Below are positions 8,237 to 14,879 of a stretch of DNA of 15,345 bases, one piece after another; within the stretch, counting starts at the first letter, position 1, and every line of letters starts with the position of its first letter. Made by a program: the position numbers and the translations under genes. Below the pieces are notes generated by a model. That model was given only the letters and a program-made list of their open reading frames with translations, did not search any database and was not told the origin of the DNA. This DNA comes from an uncultured Atopobium sp. (GTDB lineage: Bacteria > Actinomycetota > Coriobacteriia > Coriobacteriales > Atopobiaceae). The stretch is taken from contig CAKARF010000016.1 of NCBI GenBank assembly GCA_916720465.1, positions 1 through 15,345 of the forward strand, written 5' to 3'.

Positions 8237-8262
8237 AAGGGGTCCTTCGGGACCCCTTTTTT
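8237..8262 (+). terminator. Intrinsic terminator of the rplU-rpmA transcript
   Basis: A perfect 9-base-pair stem (AAGGGGTCC, 8237-8245, with GGACCCCTT, 8250-8258) closes a TTCG tetraloop in the extra-stable C(UUCG)G context and runs directly into a T-tract (8257-8262). This should end most transcription from rpmA and isolates the attenuator region behind it. Confidence 0.93.
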
Positions 8263-8323
8263 GTTTCTCGCGGTATCTTACGCGTACCGTTCACAGTTTC
8301 TAAATGGTTTCTTACTGTATTTC

Positions 8324-8354
8324 TTGACACAATCAGGCTCAGTAATGGTATTCT
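8324..8354 (+). promoter_or_regulatory. Promoter of the trp leader and ECF transporter operon
   Basis: A perfect -35 hexamer TTGACA (8324-8329) is followed after 19 bases by TATTCT (8349-8354), which is preceded by an extended -10 TGG (8346-8348). The long spacer is suboptimal but the TGn element can compensate. The predicted start is near 8361, giving a roughly 150-base attenuated leader RNA. A second, weaker pair, TTCACA (8290-8295) and TACTGT (8313-8318) with 17 bases between, lies upstream. No recognisable repressor operator was seen. Confidence 0.65.
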
Positions 8355-8394
8355 TCTTACATTGCAATTTACGCTTTTGGGAGGAGGACATATC

Positions 8395-8457
8395 ATGCGC
8401 GCTACAGGCACTCAGCAGTGGTGGTGGAACAACTTGTCTTTCTCCGGTCAGCGATGA
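8395..8457 (+). CDS. trpL: Tryptophan leader peptide (attenuator peptide with Trp-Trp-Trp)
   Basis: A 20-residue open reading frame, starting MRATGTQQ, then three consecutive TGG codons (8419-8427), then NNLSFSGQR and a TGA stop (8455-8457). The ATG has an unusually strong ribosome-binding site GGGAGGAGG (8379-8387) at 7-base spacing, as expected for a leader peptide that must be translated efficiently. A Trp-Trp-Trp run in so short a peptide, placed between a promoter and an intrinsic terminator, is the hallmark of ribosome-mediated attenuation: the ribosome stalls at the Trp codons when charged tRNA-Trp is scarce. The peptide itself probably has no other function. Unlike classical trpL it precedes a transporter operon, not trp biosynthetic genes. 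Confidence 0.9.
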   Translation: MRATGTQQWWWNNLSFSGQR

Positions 8458-8509
8458 GTTGCTTCTGCATACGCATTTAGAGGCTCTCGGGTGACCGAGA
8501 GCTTTTTTT
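8426..8509 (+). promoter_or_regulatory. Trp attenuator: mutually exclusive 1:2, 2:3 and 3:4 RNA helices
   Basis: Read by eye from base pairing. Helix 1:2 pairs 8430-8438 with 8453-8461 (nine contiguous pairs, two of them G-U) and extends past one mismatch to 8426-8428 with 8463-8465, so strand 1 includes the last Trp codon. Helix 2:3 pairs 8461-8467 with 8478-8484 and 8455-8458 with 8486-8489, across a small internal loop. Helix 3:4 is the terminator (8483-8490 with 8495-8502). A ribosome stalled at 8419-8427 covers strand 1 and frees strand 2 to pair with 3, which prevents termination. A ribosome that reaches the stop at 8455 covers strand 2, so the terminator forms. The geometry matches the classical enterobacterial trp attenuator. 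Confidence 0.82.
8483..8509 (+). terminator. Attenuator terminator (helix 3:4)
   Basis: A perfect 8-base-pair stem, GCTCTCGG (8483-8490) with CCGAGAGC (8495-8502), has a GTGA (GNRA-type) tetraloop and is followed at once by seven T residues (8503-8509). It lies 26 bases after the leader-peptide stop and 92 bases before the next start codon, so it would end transcription before the transporter genes unless strand 3 is captured by strand 2. Confidence 0.93.
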
Positions 8510-8601
8510 GTGCGTACGTTTCTTGCTCAATCCGGATGGCGAGAAACCCGTGTAGTTGAAAGTTTTGTTTGTTCGTTTTGTTTTGCGTTAAAGGAGTTTG
8601 T

Positions 8602-9195
8602 ATGTCTACAGAAAATCTCAATCAGGTCAACGCCGCAGACACAGAGACAGGATCTGCTGAGCAGGCACCACGTGTTGTTGCTGTTTCAAAGTCTGCAGGC
8701 GTTTTGGATGTCACTTCTCTTGTTCTTGTTGCCGTTCTTATTGCTGCTGGTTTTATTCTTAACCTAACCGTTGGCAAGGCAATTAGTGCTATTGGCATTG
8801 GCCCAGAGTTCATTATTGCGTCGTTCTGCCTGGCTATTCTTCTGCTGAAGCCAACTGCTGTACAGAGCCTGGTTATTGGCCTCATTGCAGCTACCGTTAT
8901 TCAGCTAACCACTTCTGTTCCAGGTGCAGACTTTGTTGCAGAGGGCGTTGCTTCACTTGTTATGTTTGCCTTTACAAAGTCTGCTCTTGCAGAAAAGCCA
9001 GTAATGCCTGCAATTGGTTCTTTTTTAACCACACTTATCTCTGGCCTGATCTTTGCTGCCATTGCTATTCCAGCCAAGGGTGCAACTATTGAGCTTTTCT
9101 ACGTAATGCTTCCTGTCATCGTGGGAACTGCATTCTTTAATGCTATTGTTGTTCAGGTTCTTGCGGCTCCTCTTAAGAAGGTTTTGGGTCGATAA
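8602..9195 (+). CDS. trpP: ECF transporter S component, TrpP-like, probable tryptophan-binding subunit
   Basis: The substrate-binding membrane subunit of an energy-coupling-factor importer. The protein has 197 residues, with a polar N-terminus of about 35 residues and then about six hydrophobic helices (near 37-56, 68-83, 88-104, 112-127, 137-156 and 164-187). The stretch GPEFIIASFCLAILLLKP with LVIGLIAATVIQLTTSVPG resembles the corresponding part of the TrpP family as I remember it. The ATG at 8602 is chosen because AAAGGAG (8590-8596) stands 5 bases upstream; an in-frame ATG at 8569 lacks a good site. Substrate assignment rests on this resemblance plus the Trp attenuator directly upstream; the protein contains no Trp at all. 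Other S-component specificities cannot be excluded from sequence alone. Confidence 0.75.
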   Translation: MSTENLNQVNAADTETGSAEQAPRVVAVSKSAGVLDVTSLVLVAVLIAAGFILNLTVGKAISAIGIGPEFIIASFCLAILLLKPTAVQSLVIGLIAATVIQLTTSVPGADFVAEGVASLVMFAFTKSALAEKPVMPAIGSFLTTLISGLIFAAIAIPAKGATIELFYVMLPVIVGTAFFNAIVVQVLAAPLKKVLGR

Positions 9196-9230
9196 GTTCT
9201 TAGATACGCACATATTTCCTGGAGAACACT

Positions 9231-11156
9231 GTGTCTATTATTGAAGTTCAATCTGTGTCATACAGCTATCCTGATAGCTCAGCACGTGCTTTGAATGAGC
9301 TGTCGCTGAGTGTTCAGGAGGGCGACTTTGTAGGTATTGTTGGCCCTTCTGGTGCAGGTAAGTCTACGCTTGCTCTTGCGCTCTCTGGCGCCATTCCTCA
9401 TCACTTTAGAGGCAATTTCTTTGGCAAGATTCTTGTCTCTGGAATGGATACCTGTACGGTTGCCTTAACTGATATCTCTAAGATTGTGGGATCCATTACC
9501 CAAGATATCAACGCACAGATGGTAGCTTCAATTGTTGAGGACGAGCTTCTCTTTGGTCTTGAGAACTTTGCCGTTCCTCATGCAGAGATTCCAGAACGAA
9601 TTACCTATGCTCTAGAGACAGTTGGCATTGCTAACCTTCGCTTTAGAGAGATTGCTTCTCTTTCTGGTGGTCAGAAGCAAAAGGTTGCTATTGCAGCTCT
9701 TTTGGCATTACAGCCACAGGTTATGGTACTTGATGAGCCAACAGCCGCCTTAGACCCAATGTCGTCTGAATTAATCTTTCAGACGCTTTCAGAGCTCAAC
9801 AGAACTAAAGGAATTACGGTTGTGGTAATTGAGCAAAAAGTGGGTCTTCTCGCCAAGTATTGCTCAAAGATTGCCGTTATGGACAAGGGCTCCATTTGTG
9901 CATACGGTAGCGGTGAGGAAGTATTCTCTCAGGTAGATTTACTGCAAGAGGTTGGCGTTGATGTTCCTCGTTGCGTGCGCGTCTCAAAGGGCGTCTATGA
10001 GCTTTCTCATCAGGTGGAACATGCCCATCTACTCAGCGAGGCTGACCTGGCTGTCTGCGATGAGACTGCACTGTCAGTTCAGTCAGCCGCCAAGCAGCTT
10101 GCGTGTTGTGTTGGGGCTTTGCAGCATCGTAGTATTTCTCTTACAGAGAGCGCTGAATCACCAGCTACTGATGATGTTGAGCTAGCAGGGGAGACGTATC
10201 TACCAAAAATAGATGGTCCCGTGGTTGCTGAGTCGAGCGGACCATTTGACAGGATTGGTGTTCTTCAAGACGCAGAGCAGCCAAGCGTTCAATCTGTTCT
10301 TGACGTTATCGACGCCACCTTTAAATATCAGAATAGTACTGATGGCGTAGAGCGCGTTTCTCTCAGTTTGCATTCTGGTGAGCTTGTTGCCCTTGTGGGT
10401 CAAAACGGCGCCGGCAAAACAACCCTGACTAAGCTGGTAAATGGCCTCTTGCGCCCTCGATCGGGAGACATTCATATTAAGGGTGCCTCTTGCAAGGATT
10501 GGAAGACGTCGCAGATTGCTCAGCATGTCTCTACGCTGTTCCAAAATCCCGATTACCAGATTTGTAAAGAGAGCGTTCTTGAGGAGATTGCGTTTGGTCT
10601 TGAGCTCAAGGGTGCGTCTGCAGAGGATGCCCGATGCAAGGCACTTGAAGTCATTGAACGCATGGGACTAGATGCAGATGCGTCTCCGTTTATGCTTTCT
10701 CGCGGTCAGCGCCAGATGGTAGCGCTTGCGTCTGTGGTTGCCTGCGAGCCAGATATTCTTGTGCTTGACGAGCCAACATCCGGCCTGGATTACAAAGAGT
10801 GTATGCAGGTCATGAATATGGTCAAATCACTGTGCGAGAAGGGCTGTGCAGTTCTTATGGTTTGCCATGACATGGAGGTTGTGCTGGACTTTGCCACAAG
10901 AATTATCGTTATGGCACATGGCAGTGTGTTAGATGATGGGGAAGTTACACAGATCTTCTCGACAGATGAGGTTTTGAAGGAAGCATACGTTGAGGCTCCT
11001 CAGATGATTCAGCTGTCAAAGCTTGCAGGCGCGCACGTAGATCCGTCATTTGCTGGGCTTAATAGTGCTCCCGAGGTGCTGGAGGCATTACAGCATCAGT
11101 TTGAGATTGCTCGTATTGCGGCAACGCTGAATGGTAAGGAGGCTCCTCGTGGGTAG
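9231..11156 (+). CDS. ecfA: ECF transporter ATPase, two fused ABC domains (EcfA-EcfA')
   Basis: Supplies ATP energy to the ECF importer. Its 641 residues hold two ABC ATPase domains joined by a polar linker (about 245-350). Domain 1: Walker A GPSGAGKST (38-46), Q-loop Q91, signature LSGGQ (144-148), Walker B VMVLDE with Glu169; the switch position reads IEQK, with Gln202 where His is usual. Domain 2: Walker A GQNGAGKTT (390-398), Q-loop Q438, signature LSRGQ (489-493), Walker B ILVLDE with Glu514, and His546. The start is GTG at 9231 with GGAG (9221-9224) 6 bases upstream. Separate EcfA1 and EcfA2 subunits are more common; fused forms are known for dedicated (group I type) ECF systems. It lies between the S and T subunits. 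Confidence 0.92.
   Translation: MSIIEVQSVSYSYPDSSARALNELSLSVQEGDFVGIVGPSGAGKSTLALALSGAIPHHFRGNFFGKILVSGMDTCTVALTDISKIVGSITQDINAQMVASIVEDELLFGLENFAVPHAEIPERITYALETVGIANLRFREIASLSGGQKQKVAIAALLALQPQVMVLDEPTAALDPMSSELIFQTLSELNRTKGITVVVIEQKVGLLAKYCSKIAVMDKGSICAYGSGEEVFSQVDLLQEVGVDVPRCVRVSKGVYELSHQVEHAHLLSEADLAVCDETALSVQSAAKQLACCVGALQHRSISLTESAESPATDDVELAGETYLPKIDGPVVAESSGPFDRIGVLQDAEQPSVQSVLDVIDATFKYQNSTDGVERVSLSLHSGELVALVGQNGAGKTTLTKLVNGLLRPRSGDIHIKGASCKDWKTSQIAQHVSTLFQNPDYQICKESVLEEIAFGLELKGASAEDARCKALEVIERMGLDADASPFMLSRGQRQMVALASVVACEPDILVLDEPTSGLDYKECMQVMNMVKSLCEKGCAVLMVCHDMEVVLDFATRIIVMAHGSVLDDGEVTQIFSTDEVLKEAYVEAPQMIQLSKLAGAHVDPSFAGLNSAPEVLEALQHQFEIARIAATLNGKEAPRG
11136..11142 (+). promoter_or_regulatory. 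Ribosome-binding site that sets the ecfT start
   Basis: A perfect AAGGAGG lies inside the end of the ATPase gene, 6 bases before a GTG at 11149. It also lies inside the longer reading frame that begins with ATG at 11131, which argues that the ATG is not the true start. Confidence 0.8.
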
Positions 11157-11898
11157 CGTTATTGATTACACCGAAGGAACAAGCTTCCTTCATAAAGCAA
11201 ATCCTGTAGCCAAGCTTGTATTTGCACTTGAGCTCTTTGTAGCCGCCTTTGTCGCACAGGGAACGCTTGAGGTGCTTGCAGTGCTCGCGCTCACCATTCT
11301 TGTGGGAGTTATCTCGCAAAACGCTCAGAAGACTTTTAAGCTGGTATTTGGCTTTGCCGTCTTAGGCCTTATCTTGTGCGTTGTGCAGACGCTGGTTGCC
11401 CCTGCTGGTCAAGTGCTCTTTTTATGCATCACGGTAGGCGGTTTAGAGCGCGGTTTTAACGTTGCTCTCAAAACGATCGCACTGGCACTGCCACTGCTTT
11501 CTATGCTTTCACTTATGCGCGTGGAAGACCTGATGAACGCTCTGGTAGAAGTGGCGCATGTTCCATATCCTTATGCATTTACCATTGCAACGGTTTTGCG
11601 CTTTGTACCTGTCTTTGCTTCCGAGATGAACCATATCATGGAGGCTCAGATGGCTCGCGGCGTTGAGTTTGATACCAAAAATCCACTTAAGAAGCTCCAG
11701 CTCACCATGCCCTTGATTGTTCCTCTGCTGGTAAGCTCTGTTAAAAAAGCTGACGCCTCAGCGCTTGCAGCTGAGCAGCGAGGTTTTTATTTAAGGAACG
11801 CTTCATCTGCATTTAAACGCTATCCTTTGGCTCCATCAGACTTTGCTTTGATGATTCTTGGCGTTGCGGTAATTGTTGTTATCCTCATGTTCTCATAA
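11149..11898 (+). CDS. ecfT: ECF transporter T component (EcfT), transmembrane coupling subunit
   Basis: The transmembrane scaffold that links the S subunit to the ATPases. From GTG 11149 it has 249 residues, about five hydrophobic segments (near 21-37, 42-57, 64-83, 105-122, 232-248) and a long cytoplasmic coupling region. The coupling region holds the characteristic Arg motifs A169-R-G171 and Q210-R-G212, which fit into grooves of the two ATPase domains. The start overlaps the ATPase stop by 8 bases, implying translational coupling, and the AAGGAGG at 11136-11142 supports it over the upstream ATG. The protein has no tryptophan, unusual for a membrane protein. No terminator is seen in the 69 bases between this gene and obg. 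Confidence 0.9.
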   Translation: MGSVIDYTEGTSFLHKANPVAKLVFALELFVAAFVAQGTLEVLAVLALTILVGVISQNAQKTFKLVFGFAVLGLILCVVQTLVAPAGQVLFLCITVGGLERGFNVALKTIALALPLLSMLSLMRVEDLMNALVEVAHVPYPYAFTIATVLRFVPVFASEMNHIMEAQMARGVEFDTKNPLKKLQLTMPLIVPLLVSSVKKADASALAAEQRGFYLRNASSAFKRYPLAPSDFALMILGVAVIVVILMFS

Positions 11899-11967
11899 GA
11901 ACTTCTCGCGTTTTCACTGTGCTTCGCTGGTAAATGCCGTAACATTAAGGTATTAGAAGGAGGACAC

Positions 11968-13416
11968 GTGGAAACTTTCACTGATCTTTGTCATATCAAC
12001 GTCAAAGGCGGAGACGGCGGCGCAGGTTGCATGTCTTTCCGTCGAGAAGCATATGTACCTAAAGGCGGCCCTGATGGTGGCGATGGTGGTCATGGCGGCA
12101 ATGTTGTCATTGTTGCAGATCCGCAGCTCTCGTCCCTGATTGATTACCGCTACAAGCATCACTTTAAGGCTGAGCGCGGCACACACGGTAAGGGCGCCCG
12201 CCGTCATGGCTCTGATGGACAAGATTTGCTGCTCAAGGTGCCTCTGGGAACCGTTGTGCGCGAGCTTGATCCAGTTACACAAGAGCCTCTTTATGAGATT
12301 GCTGATCTTACCTCCCCAGGTGAGCAGGTAGTTGTTGCCCCTGGTGGCAACGGCGGTCGCGGCAACATTCACTTTGTCACCTCTGTAAGGCGTGCACCAG
12401 CATTTGCCGAGAAGGGCGAGCCAGCCCAAGAACATTGGATTGAGCTAGAAATGAAGCTCATGGCTGATGTGGCTTTGGTAGGCATGCCTTCTGTTGGCAA
12501 GAGCTCTCTTATCGCACGTATCAGTGCTGCTCGTCCAAAAATTGCTGACTATCCTTTTACCACTCTTGTGCCAAATCTTGGCGTTGTCCGTGCACAAAAT
12601 GGACAGTCATTTGTCTGTGCAGACGTTCCTGGTCTTATCGAGGGCGCCTCTGAGGGCAAGGGCCTTGGTCATCAGTTCTTGCGTCATATTGAGCGTACGG
12701 CACTCATTGTCCATATGGTCGACGCTACCGGCGGCTACGAAGGCAGAGACCCCGTAGAGGACTATCACGCCATTAACGAGGAGCTCAAAGCATATGCTTC
12801 AAAGCTCGCTGACCGCCCTCAGATTGTGGTGGCAAACAAGTGCGATATGCCTGGCACAGAAGATGCTATTGAGGCCCTCAGAAAAGCCGCCGAGGCTGAT
12901 GGCAGGACTTTCTTTGCCATCTCTACGGTAACTGGTTTAAATCTTGATGACTTTGTTACCACCTGCGCAGCAGAAGTAGCAGAGCTCCGCAAAGAAATTG
13001 CCATTACTACGCCAACTGTTGACCGCAGTGAGGCTTGGGAGAACCAGCGACTTCGCCGTGATAACAAGCTTCGCATTGAGCGAGAGGAGCGTCATGCTTG
13101 GCGTGTCTCCGGCGGCCAGATTGAACGCATGGTTATCCAGACCGATTGGGACAACGATGAAGCTGTGGCGTATTTACAGCGTCGTCTTGACCGTATGGGT
13201 CTTGAAGTTCAGCTGGCAAAGGCAGGTGCTGTTGATGGTGATGAGATTCGCATTCTTGAGCTTACCTTTACCTTTGAGGACCCAAACAAGCCTAATACAG
13301 ATGGCATAGAGATTACTGACGAGGATGCCTCTGACCATCAATTTGATGATGTTGAGTTTGAAGATGCTCCATCTGATGCGTCTCATATAGCTGAGGCTTC
13401 TTCAGAAACCGAGTAG
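11968..13416 (+). CDS. obg: GTPase Obg (ObgE/CgtA)
   Basis: An essential GTPase that binds the large ribosomal subunit in late assembly and links growth to stress. The Obg domain (about 2-160) is glycine-rich, with GGDGGAGCMSFRREAYVPKGGPDGG (14-38). The G domain has G1 GMPSVGKSS (172-180), the switch I-type TTLVPNLGVV stretch, G3 DVPG (219-222) and G4 NKCD (290-293). An OCT-type C-terminal domain spans about 360-437, and the last 45 residues form a strongly acidic tail (DEDASDHQFDDVEFED). The total of 482 residues is in the actinobacterial range. GTG at 11968 is preceded by AGAAGGAGG (11955-11963). It normally follows rpmA directly; here it is separated from it by the transporter operon. Confidence 0.96.
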   Translation: METFTDLCHINVKGGDGGAGCMSFRREAYVPKGGPDGGDGGHGGNVVIVADPQLSSLIDYRYKHHFKAERGTHGKGARRHGSDGQDLLLKVPLGTVVRELDPVTQEPLYEIADLTSPGEQVVVAPGGNGGRGNIHFVTSVRRAPAFAEKGEPAQEHWIELEMKLMADVALVGMPSVGKSSLIARISAARPKIADYPFTTLVPNLGVVRAQNGQSFVCADVPGLIEGASEGKGLGHQFLRHIERTALIVHMVDATGGYEGRDPVEDYHAINEELKAYASKLADRPQIVVANKCDMPGTEDAIEALRKAAEADGRTFFAISTVTGLNLDDFVTTCAAEVAELRKEIAITTPTVDRSEAWENQRLRRDNKLRIEREERHAWRVSGGQIERMVIQTDWDNDEAVAYLQRRLDRMGLEVQLAKAGAVDGDEIRILELTFTFEDPNKPNTDGIEITDEDASDHQFDDVEFEDAPSDASHIAEASSETE

Positions 13417-13419
13417 GAT

Positions 13420-14106
13420 ATGGCAGTTGACGTCTTAAATAACATGCACCCTGGTCTGCCTCGTTTGGGACAGGATAAAAACCGTACGTACCGTTTGGGA
13501 ATCATGGGTGGAACCTTTGATCCCATTCATAATGGCCACTTGGTAGCTGCAGAACAGGCATATGATGACCTCGGCCTTGACGTGGTTGTCTTTATGCCTG
13601 CTGGACGTCCTGCGTTTAAACAAAATAAGGGAGTTACCAGGGGAGAAGACCGTTACTCAATGACGCTTCTAGCAACCTCAGATAATCCTCATTTTGTAGC
13701 TTCTCGTTTTGAGGTGGACTACGAGGGTATTACGTATACCGCTGATACGCTTAGAAGATTGCGCAAGGTATATCCGTCTAACGTTGAGTTTTTCTTTATC
13801 ACCGGCGCAGATGCAATTGCTGACATTGTTACGTGGAAAGATGCGCAGACGGTCGCAGAACTTGCTCACTTTGTTGCTGCAACACGTCCTGGTTATGAAT
13901 TAAGTCGTGCTCAAAAGGTTATTGCTGACTCACCGTATGACTTCAAAGTAACCTATCTTGAGGTCCCAGCTCTGGCTATTTCATCAAGCTATTTGCGCAG
14001 TAGAGTTCAAAAAGGTCAGAGCCTTAGATATCTGACTCCCGATTCAGTTACAGGCTACATTCATAAGCATGGGCTTTATGGCGCCGACACAACGCCACTC
14101 AATTAA
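13420..14106 (+). CDS. nadD: Nicotinate-nucleotide adenylyltransferase (NadD)
   Basis: Transfers AMP from ATP to nicotinate mononucleotide, giving deamido-NAD, the next-to-last step of NAD synthesis. The nucleotidyltransferase motif GGTFDPIHNGH (30-40) and the C-terminal ISSSYLR (187-193) are both intact, as is the FFITGADA stretch (125-132) of the family. About 24 residues precede the first strand, longer than in many homologues. The assigned ATG (13420) is 3 bases after the obg stop with only a weak GAG-type site; an in-frame ATG at 13444 is an alternative but also has no clear ribosome-binding site. The obg-nadD-yqeK-rsfS order is common in Gram-positive bacteria. Confidence 0.94.
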   Translation: MAVDVLNNMHPGLPRLGQDKNRTYRLGIMGGTFDPIHNGHLVAAEQAYDDLGLDVVVFMPAGRPAFKQNKGVTRGEDRYSMTLLATSDNPHFVASRFEVDYEGITYTADTLRRLRKVYPSNVEFFFITGADAIADIVTWKDAQTVAELAHFVAATRPGYELSRAQKVIADSPYDFKVTYLEVPALAISSSYLRSRVQKGQSLRYLTPDSVTGYIHKHGLYGADTTPLN

Positions 14107-14127
14107 GTAGTCAAGGCTCAAGAAACC

Positions 14128-14157
14128 TGCTGCTCAGAGATTCATACGCTAGCAGCA
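14128..14157 (+). other. Weak inverted repeat between nadD and yqeK
   Basis: TGCTGCT (14128-14134) can pair with AGCAGCA (14151-14157) around a 16-base loop; with one bulged A the stem extends to CC (14126-14127) and GG (14159-14160). No T-tract follows, so it does not look like a terminator. The rest of the 105-base gap shows nothing I can name. Confidence 0.25.
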
Positions 14158-14211
14158 AGGCAGTGTCATACAGATACATATGTGGTTTGATTCAAAACTT
14201 TGTAGGACATA

Positions 14212-14850
14212 ATGGAAAGAACACTTATAGCAAAAGATATTGTCTATACCGCAGAACAACAGGCGCTCATTGATCAGCTTGAGTCTGACCTGAAGTCTCA
14301 TATGTACCACAAGAACCCCAAGCGCTTTGCGCACTCTATTTCTGTAGGACATTGTGCAGAAACCCTCGCGCAGGTCTATGGCGCAGATATATTTAGCGCT
14401 CGTGTGGCAGGTATTTTGCATGATTGGGAGAAACTGCTTCCTGATACAGAAACTATTGAGCTGGCAGAGCGCTTTCGTATCCAAACAGCTGCTCCTTATC
14501 AGAAAATCGTAGGACTTTTGCACGGTCCTCTCGCCGCAAAAACCTTGCCAGCAATCTATCCTTGGCTCTCTGATCAGATGCTCAGTGCTATTCAAAAGCA
14601 CACTGCAGGTGACTATCAGATGAGCAAGCTTGACAAAATCTTGTACGTAGCTGATCTTATTGAGCCTCTGCGTCCAAACTTTACATCGGTCGAAGAAGCA
14701 AGAAACGTATATTTACGTGGCGGTTCTCTCGATGAGCTTTATGAGACGGCGTTTTGTAGCGTTATGATGTATGTGATTTCATCAAGGAGTTATTTGTATC
14801 CAAACTCAATTGCCCTATACAATGAGATGATTGAGAAGACATCTAAGTAG
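14212..14850 (+). CDS. yqeK: HD-domain hydrolase YqeK, probable symmetrical Ap4A hydrolase
   Basis: A metal-dependent phosphohydrolase; characterised YqeK proteins cleave diadenosine tetraphosphate to two ADP. HD-superfamily residues are visible: His41 in RFAHS, His70-Asp71 in GILHDWEK, His104 in LLHGPLAA, His130 in IQKHTAGD and Asp148 in ILYVADLIEP, followed by the family-typical RPNF and ARNV stretches. The length, 212 residues, is typical. ATG 14212 has AGGA (14204-14207) just upstream. It stands between nadD and rsfS as in many Gram-positive genomes. Confidence 0.9.
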   Translation: MERTLIAKDIVYTAEQQALIDQLESDLKSHMYHKNPKRFAHSISVGHCAETLAQVYGADIFSARVAGILHDWEKLLPDTETIELAERFRIQTAAPYQKIVGLLHGPLAAKTLPAIYPWLSDQMLSAIQKHTAGDYQMSKLDKILYVADLIEPLRPNFTSVEEARNVYLRGGSLDELYETAFCSVMMYVISSRSYLYPNSIALYNEMIEKTSK

Positions 14851-14879
14851 CTTGGCTACATGAGAAAACGGAGAAATTC

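Noticed and set aside
8216..8494. A 92-residue open frame across the leader region
   Set aside because: It runs through the rpmA terminator, promoter and attenuator in a different frame from the leader peptide, has no ribosome-binding site and resembles no protein; a chance frame.
8440..8501. Alternative pairing of CGGTCA (8445-8450), extended past a bulge to 8440, with TGACCG in the terminator loop and 3' arm (8492-8501)
   Set aside because: It would also disrupt the terminator, but needs the 3' arm, which is transcribed last, so the local hairpin should form first; the 2:3 helix is kinetically more plausible. Kept only as a possible secondary interaction.
11131..11148. Longer ecfT starting at ATG 11131
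   Set aside because: The perfect AAGGAGG lies inside this extension and is ideally spaced to GTG 11149, and the extra residues (MVRRLL) are not typical of EcfT N-termini.
11899..11967. Possible promoter between ecfT and obg (TAACAT at 11940-11945)
   Set aside because: No acceptable -35 element lies 16-19 bases upstream and the start would fall almost on the obg ribosome-binding site.
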